From Candidatus Hecatellales archaeon B24 (GTDB taxonomy: Archaea > Thermoproteota > Bathyarchaeia > Hecatellales > Hecatellaceae): a stretch of 10,370 bases of DNA. The notes beneath the pieces are model-generated. The model was not told the origin of the DNA. It searched no databases and saw nothing but the letters and a program-made list of their open reading frames with translations. Of the stretch, positions 1 to 6,631 are shown one piece after another. Within the stretch, counting starts at the first letter, position 1. The number at the start of each line of letters is the position of its first letter. The stretch spans positions 1 through 10,370 of the forward strand of contig LUCC01000021.1 in NCBI GenBank assembly GCA_001593855.1. The letters run 5' to 3'. A program made the translations under genes and the position numbers.

Positions 1-392
1 TCTCAAAAAACTATTCCATAACCCTCATGGACATGGAAGCAGGTCTTGAACACTTAAGCAGGAGAACCGACAGGGATGTAGACATAATGGTGGTGGTGGT
101 GGACAGAAGCAGGCTTGGCTACCTGACAGCCAAGAGGATCAAGGAGCTGGCCAGAGAAGTTCACATAGACTTCAAACGCATACTCGCCGTGGGAAACAAC
201 GTTGAACCAGAATTTGAGGATGCCGTAAGAAAACAGGTTGTAGAAGCTGGCCTCGAGTTCGCAGGCTTCATACCGTCAGACCCTAACATAGCCTCCTACG
301 ACCTAGAAGGAAAATCTCTGCTTGAGCTTCCTGAAGACAGCCTAGCTGTTAAGGCTGCAAAAGAAATAGCCGAAAAGCTGGGGTTAATATAA
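1..392 (+). CDS. cooC: CooC-like CO dehydrogenase nickel-maturation ATPase, C-terminal part (5' end outside window)
   Basis: The reading frame is already open at base 3, so the gene starts before the window and its P-loop is not visible. What remains is the C-terminal two thirds of a MinD/CooC-type P-loop ATPase: the family signature DMEAGLEHLSRRT, then a hydrophobic strand ending in VVVVDRS followed by the helix TAKRIKELA, a GNNV strand end where relatives usually have GNKV, and the C-terminal GFIPSDPNIASYDLEGKSL segment typical of CooC. CooC proteins use ATP to insert nickel into the active-site cluster of CO dehydrogenase, in the cytoplasm. The ATG at 27 is internal, because the residues before it (NYSITLMDMEAG) continue the family pattern. 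The gene converges on the hydrogenase operon with 23 bases between stops. Related MinD-like or nitrogenase-iron-protein-like ATPases are the main alternative. An upstream CODH/ACS gene would confirm the call. Confidence 0.75.
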   Translation, partial: SKNYSITLMDMEAGLEHLSRRTDRDVDIMVVVVDRSRLGYLTAKRIKELAREVHIDFKRILAVGNNVEPEFEDAVRKQVVEAGLEFAGFIPSDPNIASYDLEGKSLLELPEDSLAVKAAKEIAEKLGLI

Positions 393-405
393 AAGGAAAA
401 GGGTT
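385..405 (-). terminator. Probable oligo-T termination region after the hydrogenase operon
   Basis: Read on the minus strand, the bases just after the mvhA stop codon contain two short T runs (CCCTTTTCCTTTT) and then TATATT. Archaeal polymerase commonly stops at such T-rich tracts without a hairpin, and I see no hairpin here. The tract overlaps the 3' end of the convergent cooC gene. Confidence 0.35.
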
Positions 406-415
406 TCGAGGGCGG

Positions 416-1795
416 TTAATGGTTTTCCCGGTTTTTCTCTTCGACAACTATCTTTATGGTGTGGGTTGCGCAGGATATGCATGGGTCGTAGGCTCTGGTT
501 AGAACTTCCATCCTCCAGAAGGTTTCCTTTCTTCCCTCTCCAAGTATGCTTTGAAGGGAGTTCTCGGCTATAACCGTTAGGTCCTGCTCTATGGACGGGG
601 CGTTGATGGCTGTCGGTGTTATAACGTTCGCCAGCCTGATTATTCCCTGCTCATCAGTCTTGTAATGGTGTACGAGCACGCCTCTTGGAGCTTCAACCAC
701 GCCTACGCCTTCACCCGCCCTCTCTTTAACCTCTGCTCTTATGGGCCCCCTGGCAAACCTGGCTTCCTCGAGCATGCGTTTGGAGGCTTCAACCGCGTAG
801 ACAAGCTCAACGAATCTAGCCGCGTTGTAAGCCATCATGTTTGAGGGGACCTTCCCGAAGAGCTTATAGTAGCGTTCCGCGAGTTTAGATGCTAGGTCCC
901 CTTTCATCCTGTCGGCTACTGCAAGCCTCGCCAGCGGGCCAACCCTATGAACGCCTTCCGGGAACCCTACCTTCCTAAGGTAGGGAAGCTTAACATGCGA
1001 GTGGGGTGAAACTCTCTCAGCCAGATATTCCAAGTATTCTGAAGCCTTAAACTCGTAGACGCTGCTGCCTTTCAAGTCTACAACCCTGAGGTTTCCGTCG
1101 TAGAGTTCGTGAGCTCCATCCTTCACAAGCCCCATACAGTATTTAGCCTTTATCGGGTAGTTCACTAGTTCAGCCTTCTTCTCAGCGGTATCCATGAACC
1201 AGTCAGCTATCTCCCCTGCACTTGCCATGGCCGTGGAGGCTAAGCCCAAAAGCTTCTCCCTTTCCTCTTTTTCAAGGCTCTTGGACATTCCTCCGGGGAC
1301 GGCGGTGACGACGTGCACACGTTTTCCCCCCAGCATCTCCGTCAGCGCAAGCCCGTAGTCGTAGATGTTTAATGCGTGCTTCAGAAGCTTAGGGTCCTTT
1401 TCTCCTAAGCCCAAGATATGCCTCTTCTCAGGAGGCAGGTCTAAGAAGTCTGGAATCGCGAGGAAAGCCAGATGCAGCGTGTGGCTTGTAACATATCCGG
1501 CTAGGTTTAAGAGTTCTCTGAGCTCCCAGGCTGCCTCCGGAACTTGAACTCCCCATGCAGCTTCCACCGCCTTGATGGAGGCAAGATGGTGGGCTACGAA
1601 GCATATCCCGCAGATACGCTCCGAGATCCTAGGTGCATCCTCAGCAGGTTTACCCTGTAGAAACTTCTCGAAGAACCTCGGCGACTCCACAATGTTCAGT
1701 TCAACCTCGCTCAGCTTTCCATCTTCAATTCTTATAATCACGTTTCCATGGCCTTCAACTCTTGTTAGAGGCGTAATTTTAAATTCCTGCCTCAT
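416..1795 (-). CDS. mvhA: F420-non-reducing [NiFe] hydrogenase large subunit (group 3c, MvhA-like)
   Basis: This is the catalytic subunit that carries the Ni-Fe centre and oxidises or forms H2. From the chosen start, the N-terminal motif RVEGHG holds the conserved Glu of the proton path. The first metal motif RICGICFVAHH supplies Cys62 and Cys65. The second, DPCISCATH, supplies Cys439 and Cys442 and ends at His445. Fourteen residues follow that His, the expected tail removed by a maturation endopeptidase, which is not in this window. Length (459 residues) fits the Mvh/Vhu family. A GTG at 1804 would add three residues, but the strong ribosome site GGAGGTG (1801-1807) overlaps that GTG and sits correctly before the ATG at 1795, so I use 1795. 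It is last in the operon, 16 bases after mvhG. Partnering with MetVF and an MvhD-like protein points to H2-driven C1 reduction rather than F420 reduction. Confidence 0.93.
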   Translation of the reverse strand: MRQEFKITPLTRVEGHGNVIIRIEDGKLSEVELNIVESPRFFEKFLQGKPAEDAPRISERICGICFVAHHLASIKAVEAAWGVQVPEAAWELRELLNLAGYVTSHTLHLAFLAIPDFLDLPPEKRHILGLGEKDPKLLKHALNIYDYGLALTEMLGGKRVHVVTAVPGGMSKSLEKEEREKLLGLASTAMASAGEIADWFMDTAEKKAELVNYPIKAKYCMGLVKDGAHELYDGNLRVVDLKGSSVYEFKASEYLEYLAERVSPHSHVKLPYLRKVGFPEGVHRVGPLARLAVADRMKGDLASKLAERYYKLFGKVPSNMMAYNAARFVELVYAVEASKRMLEEARFARGPIRAEVKERAGEGVGVVEAPRGVLVHHYKTDEQGIIRLANVITPTAINAPSIEQDLTVIAENSLQSILGEGRKETFWRMEVLTRAYDPCISCATHTIKIVVEEKNRENH

Positions 1796-1811
1796 CGCTT
1801 CCACCTCCAGC

Positions 1812-2693
1812 CTATGCTTTACCCTTCGCCTTCCTAGCCATCTTGTAGAGAATCGAAGAGGCGAAGGTGTACCGATAAATCATCCCTGAGAGGGTTTCAA
1901 TTTTAAGTCGTGGAAACCTCTCTTTGGCTAAGCCTAGAAGCCCGTCGAGCATTGCCAAGCCTTGGTCCCAGGTTTGCTCAGCTGGCCCATAGCAACCGTC
2001 GCAGGTAACCCCAGCTCTGACGCAGGCAGCCCCGCATCCAGCCCTTGTAACAGGCCCCATGCAAAGGTATCCCTGCTCTAGAAGGCATTTGTCCGGGTCC
2101 GGTGTTCCCTCATGCAGCCTCCTAATGGCTTCAGGTTTCTCCCCTGTTTTCTTCCGCGGGCACTCGTCGCATACGCTTTGGCTGCTTAGGCTTGGGGTTC
2201 TGCCTGAAAGCAGGGTTGTCAACACGCTTTCAAGGGTGGTTTCCCTCGGGGGGCATCCTGGAACCATGTAGTCTACCTTGACGATTTCGCTTATGGGTAG
2301 AGCTTGAGGTCTTGTTTCAGGCAGGTCCTTTGTAGGCCTGAAGCCTTCAACGGTTGTGGGATTGTCTATGTAGGCGGCTTTGAAGGAGTCGTCAAGCCTG
2401 TAAATGTTGACGAGGCCTGGCACTCCGCCGAAGCAGGCGCAGTCTCCAACGGCTATGAGGATTTTCGCTTTTTCTCTAAGCTCTTTCACAACCTCTTCGT
2501 CATGGCTTGTTTTCAGGCCTCCCTCCACGATTCCCACGTCAACGTTGTCTGGAATATGCTTGGCATCCATTAGAATGTAGGAGTGAACGAGCTCCACGCT
2601 TTTCAGAACTTCCACGAGCTTAGCTGACATGGCCGTCAGGGAAACATGGCATCCGGCGCAAGCCATTAAGGCTATGGTTGCAAGTCTCACCAT
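1812..2693 (-). CDS. mvhG: F420-non-reducing [NiFe] hydrogenase small subunit (MvhG-like)
   Basis: This Fe-S subunit passes electrons from the Ni-Fe site to the partner carrier. From the ATG at 2693 it is 293 residues. The proximal [4Fe-4S] cluster ligands are visible as Cys12 and Cys15 (ACAGCH), Cys85 (GDCACFGG) and Cys147 (PGCPP). The C-terminal half holds further cysteines (175, 178, 203, 211, 220, 224, 231, 234), in the arrangement expected for the medial and distal [4Fe-4S] clusters. There is no Tat signal or membrane anchor, so it is cytoplasmic. An in-frame start at 2732 is possible but less likely. The ATG at 2693 follows a ribosome site GGAGGCGG (2701-2708) and shares one base with the metVF stop (TAATG), which implies translational coupling. 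A diverged second copy starts at 9916. Confidence 0.93.
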   Translation of the reverse strand: MVRLATIALMACAGCHVSLTAMSAKLVEVLKSVELVHSYILMDAKHIPDNVDVGIVEGGLKTSHDEEVVKELREKAKILIAVGDCACFGGVPGLVNIYRLDDSFKAAYIDNPTTVEGFRPTKDLPETRPQALPISEIVKVDYMVPGCPPRETTLESVLTTLLSGRTPSLSSQSVCDECPRKKTGEKPEAIRRLHEGTPDPDKCLLEQGYLCMGPVTRAGCGAACVRAGVTCDGCYGPAEQTWDQGLAMLDGLLGLAKERFPRLKIETLSGMIYRYTFASSILYKMARKAKGKA

Positions 2694-4327
2694 TACAATC
2701 CCGCCTCCTTCAAAATTCTGGGAACAACCCATTCAAAGCCTATAGCCATCATATGTATCCCGGCGGCTGGGGTTGTCTTCCTGATTTCCCTGCAGAGCTC
2801 GCTGAAAATTTCAATGTTCTTGTCAACGAATGCCTCCTTGCTTTTCTCTCTAGCTTTCCTAAGCTTCTCCTGGATTTCATCCGGCACCACAACTCCTGGA
2901 ACATATTTCACCAGCCAGTCCATCATTTTAACGCTTTTAAACGGCGTTATCCCTATCAGAATCGGAATCTTAAGCCCGGCAGACCTGCACTCGCTGAGGA
3001 AGTGCTTGATAATCTCGATGTCGTAGAGCGAGTTCGTCTGGAGGAATTCCGCGCCGGCATTCTGCTTTCTAACAAGCTTGTAAATTTCCGGTTCAAGCGG
3101 TGTTGCACACGGATTCGCCGAGGACCCTATGTTGAATTTCGGAGGGTTCTGGATTTTGTTTTCCGCGAGGTCAACGCCTTCATCAACTATCCTGCTTATC
3201 ATGTAGATGAACTGGGTTACGTCAAGGTCCCAGACCTTTCTGGCTCCAGGGTTGTCTCCCATGGTTGTTGTGTCTCCTGAAAGGGCGAGAATGTTTTTAA
3301 TGCCTAAAGCTCCGGCGGCAAGCAGGTCTGAAACCAGTGCAAGCCTGTTCCGGTCTCTTGCAACCATCTGGTATACTGCTTCAACCCCGGTTTTCTCCTG
3401 AATGGTGTAGGATGGGATGAGAGCGTTCATATAGGCGAAGGCTGTAGGGTTATCCGTCACGTTTATCGCCGTAACGTAGTCTTTCAGGGATTCCGCAGCC
3501 TCAAGCACCTCGGTTAAGTCCGTGGTTTTAACAGGCTCAACTTCACCGGTCACCACGAACTCTCCCCTCCTAATTTTCTTCATAAGCTCGCTGTAGGCAG
3601 GCCGCTTCCCGGGCTCCTTAACCTCGTCGATGACTTCTGGAATTGCCTTCTTCGTAGCCACTTCGGCTAGGGAGAGCTTCCTAGGATTCTGCATGTCCCT
3701 GTAGTCTTTTGGAAGCCTTATCTTCGTGAAGATGTCCAGCTTGCCTAACTCCTTAAGCCTGTCGAAGATTTTAACCCATCCGCAGTCGTTCACCCAGCCT
3801 CCAACCTCGCATTTGCCTTCAAAGAAGCCTCCGCAGGGCCCGTTCAGCAGGCCCTTGGCACACATGGTTACCGGGCATATTCCGCCGGTTTCACCCAGCA
3901 TGCAGCTTCCACAGCTTAGGCAGCGCTCCTCGAAGACTCCTCCCTCTTTAGGCTGCATCCCGTTGAAGACGGTGTCGTTTCCCGGGAAGGTTTGAACTTG
4001 AGGGAAGACCTCGTTGAGCACTTGCACTCCTATTCCGCAGGCTAGGGAAACCATGGCTTCCACACCTTCCAGCTGGCCTGCCAGAGACGAGTATACTAGG
4101 TGGCTGTCACAGGTCTTGGGTAGGGTGGTGGCTTTTAAGCTGAAGTTTTCACCTTTAAGTTTTCCAGCTAACTCCAGCAGGTTTGCGTAGGTTTGAGCTT
4201 CTCTAAGGCCTCTGGGAGGTGTGGTGCAGCCGTCGCATCCCACAATAAGCACTTTCCTGCGTCCGCGCAGGTATCCCAGCAGCTCATCTAAGGGCTTAGG
4301 TCTTACAACAATCATCCTTCCACTCAC
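2693..4327 (-). CDS. metVF: MetV-MetF fusion: methylene-tetrahydropterin reductase with zinc/Fe-S MetV domain
   Basis: The protein reduces methylene- to methyl-tetrahydropterin, the last step of the methyl branch. Residues 25-200 are the Cys-rich MetV domain (MTHFR C-terminal family): C31DGC34, Cys73, Cys97, C136LSCGSC142, C151PVTMC156, GPC165GG, Cys173 and Cys182, suited to Fe-S and zinc binding. Residues 250-540 are the MetF TIM barrel. Its flavin-site motifs are VTGEVEP (260-265), LALSGDTT (347-354), NIGSSANP (399-406), a GAEFLQTN strand (425-432) and PILIGITP (455-462). MetV and MetF are usually separate neighbouring genes in acetogens, so the single chain in V-F order is notable. The GTG at 4327 overlaps the previous stop (GTGA). 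The ATG at 4315, after a GGTGAG at fair spacing, is an alternative start removing four residues. Ftr nearby suggests tetrahydromethanopterin as carrier, in place of F420-dependent Mer. That is inference. Confidence 0.9.
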   Translation of the reverse strand: MSGRMIVVRPKPLDELLGYLRGRRKVLIVGCDGCTTPPRGLREAQTYANLLELAGKLKGENFSLKATTLPKTCDSHLVYSSLAGQLEGVEAMVSLACGIGVQVLNEVFPQVQTFPGNDTVFNGMQPKEGGVFEERCLSCGSCMLGETGGICPVTMCAKGLLNGPCGGFFEGKCEVGGWVNDCGWVKIFDRLKELGKLDIFTKIRLPKDYRDMQNPRKLSLAEVATKKAIPEVIDEVKEPGKRPAYSELMKKIRRGEFVVTGEVEPVKTTDLTEVLEAAESLKDYVTAINVTDNPTAFAYMNALIPSYTIQEKTGVEAVYQMVARDRNRLALVSDLLAAGALGIKNILALSGDTTTMGDNPGARKVWDLDVTQFIYMISRIVDEGVDLAENKIQNPPKFNIGSSANPCATPLEPEIYKLVRKQNAGAEFLQTNSLYDIEIIKHFLSECRSAGLKIPILIGITPFKSVKMMDWLVKYVPGVVVPDEIQEKLRKAREKSKEAFVDKNIEIFSELCREIRKTTPAAGIHMMAIGFEWVVPRILKEAGL

Positions 4328-5487
4328 CCTTTGAGCTTACTTATAAAGCTTGAGAGGGCTTGGTCAGCTTCGCCTGGATATTTGGGGGAAACAAAAGCTA
4401 TTTCCACTTTTTCTCCGAGGCCAAGCTGGCCCAGCAGCTTTTTAAGGATTTCAAGGTTTTCCTCCGCCCTTTTCGCTCCAGCCTCCTCGAAGTTGCAGAG
4501 GTCCTGCTTGCAGGCTAAGACCAGAACACCCTTGAAGCCGAGGTTTAAGGCTTGAATCACGTGTAAGGGGTCGGCTCTGCCAGCGCATGGAAGCTCTATG
4601 AAGCATAGGTTTGAGCCGTTGCCTTCGAAGAGCCTGGGCGTATAAGCCCACTGGCAGTAGAAGACGGCTATGGGGGCTTCTCCAGCAGCCTTCACCTTCT
4701 CAGCAAGCTTGCTGACAGCCTCGCTGAGGTTTTCATGCTCGTAGCCTTCAAGGGTTATGGCGAAGTTGGGGCAGTAGGCTAGGCATATCCCGCAGCCCAT
4801 GCACTTCTCCTCGTCTATGCTGGCTATCCCCGGCGACCTCAGGCTGGCTGCCTCATAGGGACAATAGTGCACACAGTTCCCGCAGCCTACACACCTGGAT
4901 TCGTCTACCTCAGCCCTGTTCACGCCCTTAACAACGTTTAGAAGCCTTCCATCGGCTTCCAGCTCTCCTAGGAGGTCTTTGAGGTAGTCCACTCGAAGGG
5001 AGCTTATTCGTCCTCCCTCCTTAAGCCTGCAGAACTCCTCCTCGCATGGTAGCACATGAAGCCTTTCGACAACTCCCTCAGCCAGCAGTTTAACGTAGAA
5101 GTCTAAGGGTATCCTTCCAACGCATGGCACCTTCAAAACAGGAAGCTTCCCGTTTCTAACCCTGCCATTGATGACGGCGTCGGTAGGGTTGCTTCCCTTA
5201 CACGCCACTATGAGGCTTTTAACCCCGGCTTCGGTGCAGAGTCTTTCAGCCTGTTTGACAAGGTCTTCAAACTCGTAGTAGCCGATTTTTATGGCTTCCA
5301 AGGGGCACATGCCGTAGCAGAGCCCGCAGAACCTGCACTTGGACTCGTCGACCTCGACTTTACGTTCATCGTTAAGTTGTTTCACGGTTATGGCTTCAAA
5401 AGGGCAGACGTAAACGCAGAGGGAGCAGGTGCTGCATGCATCCTCGTCGATTACCAATCCAAAAGACAAAGCTTTTTCTTCGCTCAT
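4324..5487 (-). CDS. Duplicated ferredoxin-MvhD electron carrier (four [4Fe-4S] plus two MvhD-like domains)
   Basis: The 387-residue protein is an internal tandem duplication. Half one (residues 11-175) has two CxxCxxCxxxC clusters (Cys18/21/24/28 and Cys51/54/57/61) followed by an MvhD-like domain with Cys96, Cys122, Cys148 and Cys153. Half two (190-368) repeats this: Cys199/202/205/209 and Cys229/232/235/239, then Cys278 (FYCQW), Cys301 (PCAGR), Cys326 and Cys331 (LACKQDLC). The PCxGRxPL and C-x4-C motifs match MvhD, the [2Fe-2S] subunit that links Mvh hydrogenase to its partner. The second copy is closer to canonical MvhD; the first has lost the CxW-type motif. There is no Rossmann flavin domain, so this is not HdrA. 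It is first in the operon, after a 150-base gap with a TATA-like box. I infer that it wires MvhAG to MetVF. It could alternatively be a remnant of an HdrA-MvhD fusion. Confidence 0.87.
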   Translation of the reverse strand: MSEEKALSFGLVIDEDACSTCSLCVYVCPFEAITVKQLNDERKVEVDESKCRFCGLCYGMCPLEAIKIGYYEFEDLVKQAERLCTEAGVKSLIVACKGSNPTDAVINGRVRNGKLPVLKVPCVGRIPLDFYVKLLAEGVVERLHVLPCEEEFCRLKEGGRISSLRVDYLKDLLGELEADGRLLNVVKGVNRAEVDESRCVGCGNCVHYCPYEAASLRSPGIASIDEEKCMGCGICLAYCPNFAITLEGYEHENLSEAVSKLAEKVKAAGEAPIAVFYCQWAYTPRLFEGNGSNLCFIELPCAGRADPLHVIQALNLGFKGVLVLACKQDLCNFEEAGAKRAEENLEILKKLLGQLGLGEKVEIAFVSPKYPGEADQALSSFISKLKG

Positions 5488-5549
5488 TTCCCTACAGCCC
5501 TCAAAATGAAATGTTTTTCTTATGGAAGTGCTTATTTTTTGTCTTCATG

Positions 5550-5557
5550 TTTTTAAG
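5550..5557 (-). promoter_or_regulatory. TATA-like box for the Fe-S/metVF/mvhGA operon
   Basis: On the minus strand CTTAAAAA lies about 65 bases before the ATG at 5487. Initiation about 25 bases downstream would leave a leader of roughly 40 bases. A GAGGG that could act as ribosome site is about 10 bases before the start. No other good operon promoter is seen between 5487 and 416, in line with the overlapping genes. Pattern-based only. Confidence 0.4.
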
Positions 5558-5600
5558 GTTTGCGGTTTCCCCGGCTATTATGAATGCCTTAACTTTTTAG

Positions 5601-5631
5601 CTTCTTTAAAAGAAGGGGGAAAGAAGGGGCA
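5601..5631 (-). terminator. Pyrimidine-rich tract after ftr, with a short inverted repeat
   Basis: Downstream of the ftr stop on the minus strand lies a C/T-only tract (complement of 5609-5631), then a perfect 7-base inverted repeat CTTCTTT-A-AAAGAAG (5601-5615) and more T/A-rich sequence. This could be where ftr transcription stops. The inverted repeat also lies upstream of the hydrogenase operon promoter and could be a regulator site. Confidence 0.3.
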
Positions 5632-5637
5632 TCCCTT

Positions 5638-6528
5638 TTAGATTCCCAAGGTTTTCAACTGTATCTTGTAGGGTCCAAGTTTCCCTCCAAAGTTGGCTGC
5701 TGAAATTTTCACTACCCCGGGCACCTTTATGGCTGCTTCAATTCCAGCTTTCATAGCTTCTCTGACGGCCTTAAGAGTTAGCCCGTTGATCACAATCTCG
5801 TAGACGTTATTCACGTTTTTAGGTATCAAGGTTTCCGGCACTGTTTCCTTCAGCACTGGGCAGTAGAGGTGGTTGGTTGAGGCGGGAAGCTTGTATTTCA
5901 TGGAGCCGACCTTAGAGCCTGAGCGGCATACTCCTCCGGGGAAGGGCAGCACAGCTTCCTCAACCTGGTTTATGACTTCAACAGCCTTTTCAGCTGCTTC
6001 CAGCCCTGCCTTCTGGTTTTCAGCGAGAATCAGAAAGTTTCCTCCTGCAACTCCCAGCTTAACCCCGAACCTATGCTCGATGACGAATTCCCCTTCCATT
6101 ACAGGTATTCTCCAAACGATTCTATCGCCAATCTTATCTTTCTTCTGGAAGCCGTCGCCGAAATATCGCAGGCTGCCTCCAATCTTAAGCCTTTTAACAG
6201 CTCTCCCAGCTAAGCCGTCGAAGGCAGCTGTGGTTGGACAGGTTAAAATACACTGGCCCACACGCCTGATAAGCTGGTCTTTAAGGCCGAACCCCATGTT
6301 ATGGTATATGTGAATGTAAACACCTGGTCTGCCGTCCGGGGTTTCGCCAGCTGGCACCATACGTTCAATTCCAGCCTCCGCTGGAGACATTATGATGGAG
6401 ACTGCGAAGCCTGTAGCAGCCCTAGCGGAGTTGAGCGCCCACTTCTCATTTTCAGCCGTTATAAGCACTCGGCTAACCCACATGGGGAAGGCTTCCGCGA
6501 AAGTATCTTCAATTTCCACTTCAGCCAA
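5638..6528 (-). CDS. ftr: Formylmethanofuran:tetrahydromethanopterin formyltransferase
   Basis: Ftr moves the formyl group from formylmethanofuran to tetrahydromethanopterin, the second step of the archaeal methyl branch, in the cytoplasm. The sequence matches the family along its whole length: EIEDTFAEAFP near the N-terminus, SPAEAGIER (about 48-56), ETPDGRPG (62-69), the CILTCPTTAAFDG stretch (about 93-105), PFPGG...SGSKVGS (195-209), and the C-terminal EIVINGL and KVPGVVKISAANFGGKLG. An in-frame TTG at 6543 exists, but the ribosome site GGAGGT (6536-6541) overlaps it and sits seven bases before a second TTG at 6528. That start gives 296 residues, the usual Ftr length, so I choose it. A gap of about 100 bases with its own TATA-like box separates it from the deacetylase gene upstream. 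Its presence indicates methanofuran and tetrahydromethanopterin cofactors. Confidence 0.96.
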   Translation of the reverse strand: MAEVEIEDTFAEAFPMWVSRVLITAENEKWALNSARAATGFAVSIIMSPAEAGIERMVPAGETPDGRPGVYIHIYHNMGFGLKDQLIRRVGQCILTCPTTAAFDGLAGRAVKRLKIGGSLRYFGDGFQKKDKIGDRIVWRIPVMEGEFVIEHRFGVKLGVAGGNFLILAENQKAGLEAAEKAVEVINQVEEAVLPFPGGVCRSGSKVGSMKYKLPASTNHLYCPVLKETVPETLIPKNVNNVYEIVINGLTLKAVREAMKAGIEAAIKVPGVVKISAANFGGKLGPYKIQLKTLGI

Positions 6529-6585
6529 GCTTTCAACCTCCAAACTGCTGGGGCTGAACCCTTACATACTACTGGGAGTTTTAGA

Positions 6586-6595
6586 CTTAAATTTT
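6586..6595 (-). promoter_or_regulatory. TATA-like box for ftr
   Basis: On the minus strand AAAATTTAAG, preceded by the purine-rich GAGG, lies about 60 bases before the TTG start at 6528. Initiation about 25 bases downstream would give a leader of about 35 bases that contains the GGAGGT ribosome site. Its presence suggests ftr can be transcribed apart from the deacetylase gene upstream. Confidence 0.4.
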
Positions 6596-6631
6596 CCTCT
6601 GGCAGCCTGTGAAGTAGCTCCTGCCTCAGCT

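Noticed and set aside
87..102. GTG/TGG trinucleotide run in cooC
   Set aside because: It encodes VVVV of a normal hydrophobic beta strand, so it is not a convincing repeat element.
2678..3280. Long open frame on the plus strand opposite metVF (200 codons)
   Set aside because: The minus strand here encodes conserved MetF motifs; the plus-strand translation shows no recognisable domain and is an antisense shadow.
4324..5487. Calling this gene HdrA
   Set aside because: It has ferredoxin and MvhD-like domains but no flavin-binding Rossmann motif and is far too short for HdrA.
5488..5637. Possible small RNA or tRNA in the longest gap
   Set aside because: No cloverleaf, box C/D or other recognisable RNA features; the sequence is explained by a terminator-like tract, a short inverted repeat and a promoter.
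5873..6313. Open frame on the plus strand opposite ftr
   Set aside because: The minus strand carries full-length Ftr motifs; the plus-strand peptide is low-complexity Ser/Pro-rich, with no homology I can see.
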